Origin: Microbacterium sp. BH-3-3-3
Lineage (GTDB): Bacteria > Actinomycetota > Actinomycetes > Actinomycetales > Microbacteriaceae
DNA: 64,000 nt
Direction: 5' to 3'
Assembly (NCBI RefSeq): GCF_007679045.1
Contig: NZ_VEFS01000001.1
Coordinates: 784,706 to 848,705 of the forward strand
Shown here: piece by piece, positions 17,742-25,455 of the stretch
Layout of the letters: each line of letters begins with the position of its first letter
Numbering within the stretch: position 1 is the first letter of the stretch
Notes under the pieces: model-generated
The model's input: the letters and a program-made list of their open reading frames with translations, nothing else
Databases searched by the model: none
Told to the model about the DNA's origin: nothing
Made by a program: the position numbers and the translations under genes

Positions 17742-17872
17742 GTCGTTGCGCGTCGCCCGTCGTGAATCGCGTGACGAATGCGGTGGTCGACACGTCTGAG
17801 TGATGAGGGTCTCGTCCGTGCCCACGACCTCCGTGTCGGCACGCGGCGGATCCGGATCCAGAGGAGGATGCC

Positions 17873-18097
17873 ATGCGCAACAAGATCATCCTGATCGGCG
17901 CGATCGCGGTCGTCGCGTACGTCGTCGGTGCGCGCTCGTCGCGAGTGCAGGTGAAGAACCGCGAATCGGTCGGGCACCAACTGGTGCGACTCTGGGACGA
18001 CCCCCGGGCACGCAAGCGTCGTCACAAGGCTGCCAAGAAGGCCGCGTCCGCGGCGGAGAAGCGCGGGAAGAAGCTGTTGCGCGAACTCCACCACTGA
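17873..18097 (+). CDS. Small basic membrane protein, unknown
   Basis: 74 aa behind an excellent AGGAGG site. One N-terminal membrane helix (KIILIGAIAVVAYVVGARS) is followed by a strongly basic tail rich in Lys/Arg (RKRRHKAAKKAASAAEKRGK), presumably cytoplasmic or wall-facing. No family recognised. It precedes the UbiB-like kinase by 54 bp and could be co-transcribed with it. Confidence 0.7.
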   Translation: MRNKIILIGAIAVVAYVVGARSSRVQVKNRESVGHQLVRLWDDPRARKRRHKAAKKAASAAEKRGKKLLRELHH

Positions 18098-18151
18098 CCG
18101 CCCGCGCGTCCGCCTCGTGGCGGGTGAGCGACGGGCCGATACGCTGACCCC

Positions 18152-20158
18152 GTGGTCGCCACTCTGCTCATCTCGATCTCCGCCATCGTGTCTGCGGTGC
18201 TCGTGGGGTTCGTGGCCCGCCGCGTCCTCGGCACCGCAGTGGGGTGGCCGCGCAGCATCGTGGTCGGCCTGCTCGTCTTCTTCCTCGGCGTGCCGTTCAC
18301 GCAGTGGACGTTGCGCCAGACAGGGCTTCCGGATGCCACGACGCCCATCCCCGCGGACGACGTGTGGTTGTGGGTCGGGCTGATCGCCCTCTCCCTCGCG
18401 TGGGTCTTCGCGTTGGGCGTCGCCGCCTTGGTCGCGAGCGAGGCGATCTTCCCCACGCGCGCGCTCCCCAACCCCGTCGATCTCGTGCGCGCCGCGCTGC
18501 GCCAGCGAAAGCGCACGCGCCGGTACCTGGAGATCCTCGCCATCGCCTCGCGTCACGGCGTCGGCTGGCTGTTCCACGGCGGTCGTTCACGGGTCGAAGA
18601 GCAGTTGAGCACCTCCGAGGAACGCGCGAACGCGATCGTCGCGACCATCAACGACGCCGGGGTCAGCTTCGTCAAACTCGGGCAGGTGCTCTCGACCCGT
18701 CGAGACCTCATCCCGGAGCCCTACCTGAGCGCGCTCGCCTCCCTTCAGACGAAGGCGACCACGTTGCCGTGGGACACCGTGCGGGCGGTGATCGAGACGG
18801 ACCTCGGTCGCCCCCTCGATCAGGTGTACGCCGACGTGGACCCCTCTCCCCTCGCCGCTGCCTCCGTCGCGCAGGTCCACCGCGCGCACCTTCTCGACGG
18901 CACCGCCGTGGTCGTGAAGGTGCAGCGTCCCGCCGCGCGCGCCCAAGTGGAGGCGGATGCCGACATCATCGGCCGACTCGCGCACCGGGCCGAGATGCGC
19001 ACGCGCGTCGGGCGCGATCTGCGCATCGAGTCGGTCGCGCGCGGCTTCACCGCCACCCTGCTCGAGGAGCTCGACTACCGCATCGAGGCCCGCAACACCA
19101 TGATGGTCGCCTCGACGGTCGATCTCATCGACCGCGCGGAGCCCGACCGCCGCAGCATGGTCACCGTTCCGCGGATCCACGCGGCAGCCTCGCATCAGCG
19201 CGTCCTGACGATGGAGCTCGTCGACGGCACCGCACTGAGCGATTCCGCCGAGCGGTTGGCAGCGATGACCGCCGACGACCGGGAACGGCTCGCACGGGTG
19301 TTGATGTCGACGGTGATCGAACAGATCCTCGTCTACGGGGTCTTCCACGCCGATCTGCATCCGGGCAATGTCCTCCTCCGCGAGAACGGCTCCCTCGGGC
19401 TCATCGACTTCGGCGCCGTCGGAGTGATCGAGCGCAGCCGTCGCCAGCACATGACCGCGTTCCTGCTCGCCGCCCTGAGCGAGAACGACGTCGCGGCCAC
19501 CGACGCCCTGCTGCTGATCGTCGATCCTCCCGACGACCTCGACGTCGAGGCCTTCCGCCACGATGTCGGTATCGTGCTCACGACCGAACACCTGCGCACC
19601 ACCGGGCAGGGTTCGATCTTCACCCGCATGGTGGATGTGATTCGCCAACACCACATCGCGCTCCCGGGCGAGCTGGCTTCGGCGTTCCGCAGCTTCGCCA
19701 CGCTCGAGGGGTGCCTCCGGGTCATCGTCGACGATTTCGACATGGTCGGAGAAGCCCTCCCGCTCATGCCGAGCCTTCTGCGGCGCACCGTTTCGGCGAA
19801 GAAGATGCTCACCGACCTGCAAGCGCAGAGCGTCATCTCGCTCGCCCGGCTGCAGCGCATCCCCCGTCGCCTCGAGAACCTCCTCGCCGGCGCCGAGAAG
19901 GGGTCGATCGGCATCACCCTCCGCGGCGAGAGCGGCGACGACGTGGGCGGCATCCTCGGCCGCACCACCGCCGAGATCGCCTCGACGCTGGTCTCCATCG
20001 CCGCCGTCGTCCTCGCCGTGGTCCTCGTGGTCGCCGGCGGGGGTCCCGTTCTGGGCGGATCGATCACGCTGTTCGGCGTGCTCGGCGCCGTGATCGGCCT
20101 TTTCGGATTCCTCGGACTCCTGCGCATCGTCCGCAGAACGTTCACCAGAAAAGGCTGA
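18152..20158 (+). CDS. AarF/UbiB (ABC1) family atypical kinase
   Basis: 668 aa, GTG start. About three N-terminal membrane helices (1-100) are unusual additions; the ABC1 kinase-like domain spans about 170-480. It carries KLGQVLSTRRDLIP (KxGQ motif), AAASVAQVHRAHL (Ala-rich loop), VVVKVQRP (Lys), FHADLHPGNVLL (catalytic Asp) and LIDFGAVG (metal Asp). Two more membrane helices close the protein (ASTLVSIAAVVLAVVLVVAGG and ITLFGVLGAVIGLFGFLG). The family supports ubiquinone or other isoprenoid-lipid biology; in Actinobacteria the role is not established. Confidence 0.9.
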   Translation: MVATLLISISAIVSAVLVGFVARRVLGTAVGWPRSIVVGLLVFFLGVPFTQWTLRQTGLPDATTPIPADDVWLWVGLIALSLAWVFALGVAALVASEAIFPTRALPNPVDLVRAALRQRKRTRRYLEILAIASRHGVGWLFHGGRSRVEEQLSTSEERANAIVATINDAGVSFVKLGQVLSTRRDLIPEPYLSALASLQTKATTLPWDTVRAVIETDLGRPLDQVYADVDPSPLAAASVAQVHRAHLLDGTAVVVKVQRPAARAQVEADADIIGRLAHRAEMRTRVGRDLRIESVARGFTATLLEELDYRIEARNTMMVASTVDLIDRAEPDRRSMVTVPRIHAAASHQRVLTMELVDGTALSDSAERLAAMTADDRERLARVLMSTVIEQILVYGVFHADLHPGNVLLRENGSLGLIDFGAVGVIERSRRQHMTAFLLAALSENDVAATDALLLIVDPPDDLDVEAFRHDVGIVLTTEHLRTTGQGSIFTRMVDVIRQHHIALPGELASAFRSFATLEGCLRVIVDDFDMVGEALPLMPSLLRRTVSAKKMLTDLQAQSVISLARLQRIPRRLENLLAGAEKGSIGITLRGESGDDVGGILGRTTAEIASTLVSIAAVVLAVVLVVAGGGPVLGGSITLFGVLGAVIGLFGFLGLLRIVRRTFTRKG

Positions 20159-20247
20159 CACGCGCGAATCGATGGTCTCCGGATGCCGCGTCCGGGCCGT
20201 CCGCGGCGCTACCGTGACATCAACCACCTCACCGGTGGGCAATCGGG

Positions 20248-20856
20248 CTACGAAGGAGAAGTCCCATGATCGCTCTCGCCGCTGTGTTCTGTGCCGTCAT
20301 CGTCTGGGCGCTCGCGTCCGTCGCCGTCGGCGTCGGGGTGGGTCGGATGATCACCCGCGCCGAGTCCGAGTCGGTCCTCTCGGTCGCGGGCGCCCCGCAC
20401 GAGCTCGTCCCCTCCGGGCGCCTCTGACGTCTCGCCATCCGGCGGAGCGGAGGGCACCTCGCTCGGCGAGTCCTCCGCCGTGACGGACACGGGGTGAGGC
20501 GAGCCAGCGCTCGACTCACGCCGTTCCTTGGCGTCGCCCCCCTCACCTTCCGACTCACCCTGAGAGGCGTCCGCGGTCGTCTGCTCCCCTCCCGTCGCCG
20601 CATCCCGCGCGGCGGTGTCGGCGAGTTCGCGCAGGATCCGGCGCGGATGAAGAGCGCGCGGGTCGTACTCGCGCCAATCCGGCGCCAGATCGTCGAGTTC
20701 GTCGACGACCTGCGACCGCCCCTCGAGGTAAAGGGCGTGCAGCCGACCCAGTGAGCGCGGGATCGTCTGACGAAGCTCGCGCAGCCGTGAGGGTCCGAGG
20801 ATCACCCCGACGAGGATTCCGACGAGGAGCAGTTTGTCGAGTCCGAAATCGAACAT
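20248..20856 (-). CDS. TatA/TatB-like twin-arginine translocase subunit
   Basis: 202 aa. The N-terminus MFDFGLDKLLLVGILVGVILGPSRL has the TatB layout: a short periplasmic start, one helix, the GP hinge, then an amphipathic helix (RELRQTIPRSLGRLHALY). The rest is a long acidic, Ser/Gly/Asp-rich tail (about 100-202) of low complexity. It starts 1 bp after the stop of the upstream phosphatase gene, so the two are translationally coupled. With divergent tatA-tatC 0.7 kb away it may complete a Tat translocase. The C-terminal 50 residues overlap a plausible antisense gene and are doubtful. Confidence 0.75.
   Translation of the reverse strand: MFDFGLDKLLLVGILVGVILGPSRLRELRQTIPRSLGRLHALYLEGRSQVVDELDDLAPDWREYDPRALHPRRILRELADTAARDAATGGEQTTADASQGESEGEGGDAKERRESSAGSPHPVSVTAEDSPSEVPSAPPDGETSEAPGGDELVRGARDREDRLGLGAGDHPTHPDADGDGRERPDDDGTEHSGESDHGTSPS
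20266..20427 (+). CDS. Small single-pass membrane protein, antisense to the TatB-like 3' end
   Basis: 53 aa, ATG 20266 behind AAGGAG. One helix (LAAVFCAVIVWALASVAVGVGVG) is followed by a short acidic/polar tail ending PSGRL. No family recognised. It lies entirely opposite the low-complexity tail of the TatB-like gene (20248-20856). The good ribosome site and membrane helix argue that it is real; the overlap argues that one of the two ends is mis-called. Confidence 0.5.
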   Translation: MIALAAVFCAVIVWALASVAVGVGVGRMITRAESESVLSVAGAPHELVPSGRL

Positions 20857-20857
20857 G

Positions 20858-21532
20858 TCACTTCCTCCACGGGGCGGGCGGGTCTGACGGCGTGAGCTGC
20901 GCCTGTCGGTACTCCCGCCGCGTGCGGGGGGCCGGATCGGCGGCGGAGGCACTCGGGCCGGTGGGTCGCAACGATCCGACGGCGCCCAGGATCGCCGAGA
21001 CGGCGCCGGTGGCCTGGCGCTCGAACGCGAACCACGCCGAGGCGGGTCCGTCGACGGGGTCGACGATGTCGTCGGTCTCGGCGTTCGTGCCCGCCGAGGC
21101 GAGTCGGGCACCGGCGCAGGCGCGCACGAGCTCCGCCCACGAACCGGCCGAACCACGCACGGACGGAGCCTCGGTCAGCCGGGCGAACTCGCGGATCGTG
21201 AACGTGGAGGCGATGAGATCCGGGCGCAGATCGAGCACGACGCGACGGTGAGCGGCTTCCGCGCACAGCACCGTGTCGCCCGCCCGCAGGAGGCTCTCGT
21301 CCAGACGGCGCGAGCGATGGGTGTCGAGCGACAACCCGTAGGTCCGTCCGATTCGCAGGACGTCCTCGGGCACCGCGTGCCCGGGTCGCGCCGCCGTCCC
21401 GGCGCTGTGCACCGCGAGGCGTCCGGCCCGCGCCTGCGGCAGCCGCGACGAGAGCAATCCGGCCACGAACGGTGAGCGGATCATGTTCGCCGTGCACAGC
21501 ACGAGGATGCGATCGACGGTCATGAACGGCAT
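20858..21532 (-). CDS. Low-molecular-weight protein tyrosine phosphatase
   Basis: 224 aa from ATG 21532 (alternative ATG 21523). The P-loop is CTANMIRSP, i.e. Cys13-x5-Arg19, a variant of the usual CxGNICRS. HSAGTAA and the DPVDGP general-acid loop (about 150) are present. The protein is about 60 residues longer than Wzb-type enzymes, mostly at the C-terminus. In capsule systems such phosphatases dephosphorylate the Wzc-type kinase; a kinase of that type lies 4 kb away. It is coupled to the TatB-like gene. Confidence 0.85.
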   Translation of the reverse strand: MPFMTVDRILVLCTANMIRSPFVAGLLSSRLPQARAGRLAVHSAGTAARPGHAVPEDVLRIGRTYGLSLDTHRSRRLDESLLRAGDTVLCAEAAHRRVVLDLRPDLIASTFTIREFARLTEAPSVRGSAGSWAELVRACAGARLASAGTNAETDDIVDPVDGPASAWFAFERQATGAVSAILGAVGSLRPTGPSASAADPAPRTRREYRQAQLTPSDPPAPWRK

Positions 21533-21737
21533 GCGCGCATCACGCCCCCTCTTCTGCGAGAGCTCGCCCCGCCGCTCCAGTAGAACGCGTGAACCGGCGC
21601 AGTCGGCCGATCGGCCTTTCTTCGCCAACCGGGTGAATTTCCTCGGGGTCCGGGCGATGTTCGCGCACCCGCGCCCCCTTCTCATGATGTCGGGCGTCAA
21701 GCATGAGGAGTACCGCCGTCTATCGAAGGGTTCCCAC

Positions 21738-21983
21738 ATGGGTATTTTCGGCAATGCGTTCTCTGGCTGGCACCTGCTCCTCATCCTGGCGGTCGTCCTC
21801 CTCTTGTTCGGTGCCGCCAAGCTGCCGAGCCTCGCCAAGAGCGTCGGTGAATCGGTTCGCATTCTGCGCGCCGAGACGCGCGAGGCGAAGGGCGACAAGA
21901 CGGAACCCGCGTCGGCGCCCTCTTCCGCGACGGCGAACGACCAGCCGGGCCGCAATCCGTCAGGCCCGTCGTCGTCCACGTGA
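21738..21983 (+). CDS. tatA: Sec-independent translocase subunit TatA
   Basis: 81 aa from ATG 21738. MGIFGNAFSGWHLLLILAVV is the TatA start, with one membrane helix, the hinge FGAAKLPSLAKSVGESVRIL, and an unstructured polar tail. It forms the pore-forming oligomer that moves folded proteins with twin-arginine signals. Its stop overlaps the next gene by 4 bp (GTGA), so tatA and tatC are coupled. Confidence 0.92.
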   Translation: MGIFGNAFSGWHLLLILAVVLLLFGAAKLPSLAKSVGESVRILRAETREAKGDKTEPASAPSSATANDQPGRNPSGPSSST

Positions 21984-22783
21984 GCTCCCGCACCCGCGTG
22001 CGCGATCGGCGCCGAAGCCGACACGCCGACGGCACAGGGAGCGGCGGGGCCATGTCCCTCCTGTCCCATCTGTCCGAGTTCCGTCGACGCGCCACGGTCT
22101 CTGCGATCGCCATCATCGTCGCGGCCGTCGGCGGCTTCCTGCTCTCCGACCTGGTGATCGAGGCGGCATCGGCGCCGCTGAGCTCCGTGCAGGGTCCCTC
22201 GACGACCAGCCTCAACTTCACGCGACTCGGCGAAGCCTTCGATCTGCGGTTCAAGATCGCCATGACGCTCGGCATCGTGCTCGCGGCCCCCGTCTGGCTG
22301 TCCCAGGTGTGGGGCTTTCTCGTTCCCGGTCTGACCTCGCGCGAACGGCGGATGGGCATCGTCTTCGTCGCTACGGCGCTTCCGCTCTTCTTCGGAGGCG
22401 TCTTCTTCGGCTGGAGCGTCATGCCGCAGATCGTGCACGTGCTCGCGAGCTTCGCGCCGGCCGGTTCGACCACCCTGCTCACCGCGAGTCAGTACTTCGA
22501 CTTCCTCCTCAAGCTCGTCGTCGGCGTCGGAATCGCCTTCGTCTCTCCCCTGGCCGTGGTCCTGCTGAACGCCGTCGGGGTGCTGAGCGCACGGACGATC
22601 ATCCGCGGGTGGCGCGTCGCGCTGGTGATCATCGTCGTCTTCTCGGCTGCGGTCACGCCGCCCTCCGACCTGATGAGCATGCTCATCATCGCCCTTCCGC
22701 TGTGCCTGCTCTATCTGGGCTCGGCCGCGTGGGCGTGGGTGCACGACCGGCGAGCCGCGCGGAAAGCAGCCGCGGCGTCCTGA
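21980..22783 (+). CDS. tatC: Sec-independent translocase subunit TatC
   Basis: 267 aa from GTG 21980, which overlaps tatA. An internal ATG at 22052 (MSLLSHLSEFRRR, with GGGAG upstream) is an equally good start and gives 243 aa; actinobacterial TatC proteins often carry such a basic extension. Six membrane helices. The family motifs HLSEFRRR at the start and FLVPGLTSRERR after helix 2 are present. TatC recognises the twin-arginine signal peptide. Whether this is the only tat locus cannot be judged here. Confidence 0.92.
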   Translation: MSSRTRVRDRRRSRHADGTGSGGAMSLLSHLSEFRRRATVSAIAIIVAAVGGFLLSDLVIEAASAPLSSVQGPSTTSLNFTRLGEAFDLRFKIAMTLGIVLAAPVWLSQVWGFLVPGLTSRERRMGIVFVATALPLFFGGVFFGWSVMPQIVHVLASFAPAGSTTLLTASQYFDFLLKLVVGVGIAFVSPLAVVLLNAVGVLSARTIIRGWRVALVIIVVFSAAVTPPSDLMSMLIIALPLCLLYLGSAAWAWVHDRRAARKAAAAS

Positions 22784-22844
22784 CTCCGGCCGCACAGACG
22801 CCCGACGACGTCGTGGGTCATCCGCATGCCACCGGGCAGCGACA

Positions 22845-23198
22845 TCACCGGTCGTCGAAGACGGATCGCAAGACGCCGGTCGGCCCCAGATCGTCGGTCA
22901 GCCGCCGCCCCAGCGAACGAGCCGCGTCGGCGTCGAGAGCCAGGGCGATCCCCGCGCCCGTCTCGACGACCACCCACGTGCGATCGTCGTCGGTGCGCCG
23001 GAGCGCGCCGACCTCGACGTCACTGAGCGTCCCCGTCCCCCGCCCGGAACCGTCGCGGACCCAGGCTCGGAATCCGCGACCCGCGCTGCGATGATCTTCG
23101 TCGTCGGGGTGAACGGTCGCCCCGTGCGCGGTGACGCACCATTCGTAGGAGCATCGTCGGGTCTTCACCTCGCGGGCGAATCGATCATCAGCGGCCAT
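22845..23198 (-). CDS. Hypothetical protein, DUF6907-like
   Basis: 117 aa from ATG 23198. An N-terminal Cys/His-containing patch (RRCSYEWCVTAHG, then HPDDEDHRSA) is followed by a beta-rich part (TWVVVETGAGIALALDADAARSLGRRL). This layout resembles the small actinobacterial DUF6907 proteins, which are often found near XRE regulators, and one lies just upstream here. No enzymatic motif seen; function unknown. Confidence 0.65.
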   Translation of the reverse strand: MAADDRFAREVKTRRCSYEWCVTAHGATVHPDDEDHRSAGRGFRAWVRDGSGRGTGTLSDVEVGALRRTDDDRTWVVVETGAGIALALDADAARSLGRRLTDDLGPTGVLRSVFDDR

Positions 23199-23292
23199 GC
23201 CTGACACCTCTCTCTCGGGGCCGCCGCAGAACTCGGCGACCCGAACATCGGCGGGCACGAACACAGTGAACAACAGACCTCCGACACTGCCC

Positions 23293-23568
23293 TCACCGTT
23301 CGGGCGGCAGCCCCTTCGGCGGGGTCGGAATGAGGTCCGGCAGCGGCACCCCGAGCACCTCGGAGACGGCCACGATCGTCCGCAGACGCGGGTTGGCGGA
23401 AGTGCCCGGATTGGACTCGCCCTTCTCCAGCTTCCGGTACGTGAAGGTCGCGAGCCCGGCAGCGTGCGCGACCTGCTCCTGCGAAAGGTGCTGTTCGGAG
23501 CGCGCGCGGAATATGCGCATGCCGAGTTCGCGGACGAAGTCGGACCAGGGGTCGGGCGCATCGGTCAT
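23293..23568 (-). CDS. XRE-type helix-turn-helix regulator
   Basis: 91 aa, essentially one Cro/C1 HTH domain (about 12-75): LSQEQVAHAAGLATFTYRKLEKGES, then a conserved helix with LRTIVAVSEVLGVPLPDLIP. A perfect palindrome CATGTAAACATG lies 36 bp upstream of the start and is a likely autoregulatory site. It is followed by the DUF6907-like gene at 94 bp, probably its partner. Confidence 0.85.
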   Translation of the reverse strand: MTDAPDPWSDFVRELGMRIFRARSEQHLSQEQVAHAAGLATFTYRKLEKGESNPGTSANPRLRTIVAVSEVLGVPLPDLIPTPPKGLPPER

Positions 23569-23908
23569 AGGTAAAGCTTGATCGGTGCATCACCCCCACA
23601 TAGACATGTAAACATGCCTACGTCATCCTCGATCGCCTCTGAGTGAGGTCTTCGAGGCATGGTGAGGCGAACTGACGCAGGGGTGAGCGCGAGGGCTATG
23701 TGCGGTGCGGGCGGCGGGCGAGCCGCTCGGCGTGGACGCACCACCGGAGTGACGAGCGCACCAAGGAACGGGCTTCACCCCGCACCATCGCCCGGATCCC
23801 CGGTCTTTCGACCACCGCGAAGGTGGCAGAGTCCCCGCGCCCACCGTCGAAACCATCCCGGGGCGGTGGGGGGATCATCAGCCCCCGGGCATGGACTGCG
23901 GAGTATGC
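23569..23908. other. Divergent intergenic region (XRE gene / second glycosylphosphotransferase)
   Basis: 340 bp without a convincing gene. It holds the palindrome at 23605-23616 and, nearer the plus-strand gene, short inverted G/C runs (CCACC/GGTGG at about 23813-23827; GGGGG/CCCCC at about 23873-23886) that would fold in a 5' leader. No known riboswitch recognised. Confidence 0.5.
23605..23616. promoter_or_regulatory. Palindrome, likely operator of the XRE gene
   Basis: CATGT-AA-ACATG, a perfect 5-bp-arm inverted repeat in an AT-richer pocket 36 bp before the XRE start codon. Assignment to this regulator is inferred from position. Confidence 0.5.
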
Positions 23909-25384
23909 ATGAACTCTTCCGTCTCACTCGTCGCCTCATCCGTCGAGTCCGACAATCTCACCCGGTCCGGCAGGGGCGTGCGCACGCCCTGGCAGAGGAA
24001 GTACTCCCACGTGGTGGCCGCCGTCGACACCGCGGTGATCGCCGCGGCCGTCTTCGGTGCGCAGGTGGCCTGGCTCGGCCCGGACCCTGTGCACGTGGCA
24101 TCCGCGCCCGTCACCTATACGGCGGTGTCCTTCGGTCTCGCGGCGGCCTGGCTGGCGGCCCTGTTCCTCTGGGGTACTCGCCAGCCTCGCGTCATCGGTT
24201 ACGGAGCAGCCGAGTACCGCCTCATCCTCGCCGCGTCGATGCAGATGTTCGGGCTCGTCTCGATCGTGGCCTACCTGAGCGACGCGGAGCTCTCGCGTGG
24301 CTACTTCCTGTTGAGCCTCCCGCTGGGCACCGCCGGCCTTCTGTGCGGGCGGCTCCTGAGCCGGCGATGGCTCTCCCGCCGTCGCGCCGCGGGGGCCATG
24401 AGCACGCGAGTGGTGCTCGTCGGAGCCGCAGACGAGAACGAGCGCGTCGCCGGCGAACTCTCTCGCCAGCCGAGCGCCGGCCTCCACGTCGTCGGAGTGC
24501 TCGCCCTCTCTCGCGCGGGATCGGGCCCCGCGTGGTCGGACGAGGAGGCGAACGCCCTGCGCGAGTGTCTGGCGACGTCCGGCGCCGACGGCGTGCTCGT
24601 CTCGGGCGGAGCGGTCCTCCAGCCCGCAGACATCCGCAGGATCGGCTGGAGCCTCGACTCCGGCCGACACCACCTCATCGTCGCGATGAACCTCATCGAT
24701 GTCGCCGGCCCCCGGCTCCACACGAGGCCGGTCGCAGGCCTGCCCCTCGTGCATGTCGAGACGCCGCAGTTCTCCGCCACCCAGCGCGTTCTGAAGCGCG
24801 TCTTCGACATCGCCGGAGCCGGTGTGCTCGTGCTCGCCCTCGCTCCCGTCTTCGCGGTGCTCGCCCTGCTCGTGCGCGCCTCGGGGCCGGGACCGGTCTT
24901 CTTCCGCCAGGAGCGCGTCGGACAGGGCGGCGCGCACTTCGGCATGCTGAAGTTCAGATCGATGATCGACGGAGCCGACGCGCGGCTGCAGGAGCTGCTC
25001 GCCGAACAGGGGCGCGAGGGCACTCCCCTGTTCAAGATCGACAACGACCCCCGCATCACGCCTGTCGGGCGATGGTTGCGCAAGTACTCGCTCGACGAGC
25101 TGCCGCAGCTCTTCAACGTCCTCGGCGGGCAGATGAGCCTCGTCGGCCCGCGCCCGCAGCGCGACGCGGAAGTGGAGTTCTACGACGACGACGCCCACCG
25201 TCGGCTCATGGTGCGCCCGGGGATGAGCGGGCTCTGGCAGGTCAGCGGCAGATCCGCGCTGGCCTGGGACGATGCCCTCCGACTCGACCTCTTCTACGTC
25301 GAGAATTGGTCCCTCGTCGGCGACATCGTGATCCTCGCCCGCACGTTCAAGGCGGTCGTGGCTCCCGGCGACACCGCGCACTGA
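23909..25384 (+). CDS. Polyprenyl glycosylphosphotransferase, copy 2
   Basis: 491 aa from ATG 23909, preceded by GGAG; an ATG 18 bp upstream has no such site. Same architecture as 14735-16291: about five membrane helices, a nucleotide-binding-like domain (TRVVLVGAADENERVAGELS), then the transferase domain with KRVFDIAGAGVLVLAL, GPVFFRQERVGQGG, KFRSMIDGADAR, YSLDELPQLFNVLGG, SLVGPRPQRDAEV and MSGLWQVSGRSA. It initiates a lipid-linked saccharide. Two initiators in one region suggest two polymers or different first sugars. A strong bidirectional terminator follows. Confidence 0.94.
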   Translation: MNSSVSLVASSVESDNLTRSGRGVRTPWQRKYSHVVAAVDTAVIAAAVFGAQVAWLGPDPVHVASAPVTYTAVSFGLAAAWLAALFLWGTRQPRVIGYGAAEYRLILAASMQMFGLVSIVAYLSDAELSRGYFLLSLPLGTAGLLCGRLLSRRWLSRRRAAGAMSTRVVLVGAADENERVAGELSRQPSAGLHVVGVLALSRAGSGPAWSDEEANALRECLATSGADGVLVSGGAVLQPADIRRIGWSLDSGRHHLIVAMNLIDVAGPRLHTRPVAGLPLVHVETPQFSATQRVLKRVFDIAGAGVLVLALAPVFAVLALLVRASGPGPVFFRQERVGQGGAHFGMLKFRSMIDGADARLQELLAEQGREGTPLFKIDNDPRITPVGRWLRKYSLDELPQLFNVLGGQMSLVGPRPQRDAEVEFYDDDAHRRLMVRPGMSGLWQVSGRSALAWDDALRLDLFYVENWSLVGDIVILARTFKAVVAPGDTAH

Positions 25385-25389
25385 CGAAC

Positions 25390-25433
25390 AAGGGGGGAGG
25401 CGCCGATCCATCGGATCGGCGCCTCCCCCCTTT
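25390..25433. terminator. Bidirectional intrinsic terminator
   Basis: A 20-bp perfect stem (25390-25409 with 25413-25432) with a 3-nt loop, AA on one side and TTT on the other, between the convergent glycosylphosphotransferase and tyrosine kinase genes. Confidence 0.9.
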
Positions 25434-25455
25434 GCACGTTGTCAGGTGCGGAGGT

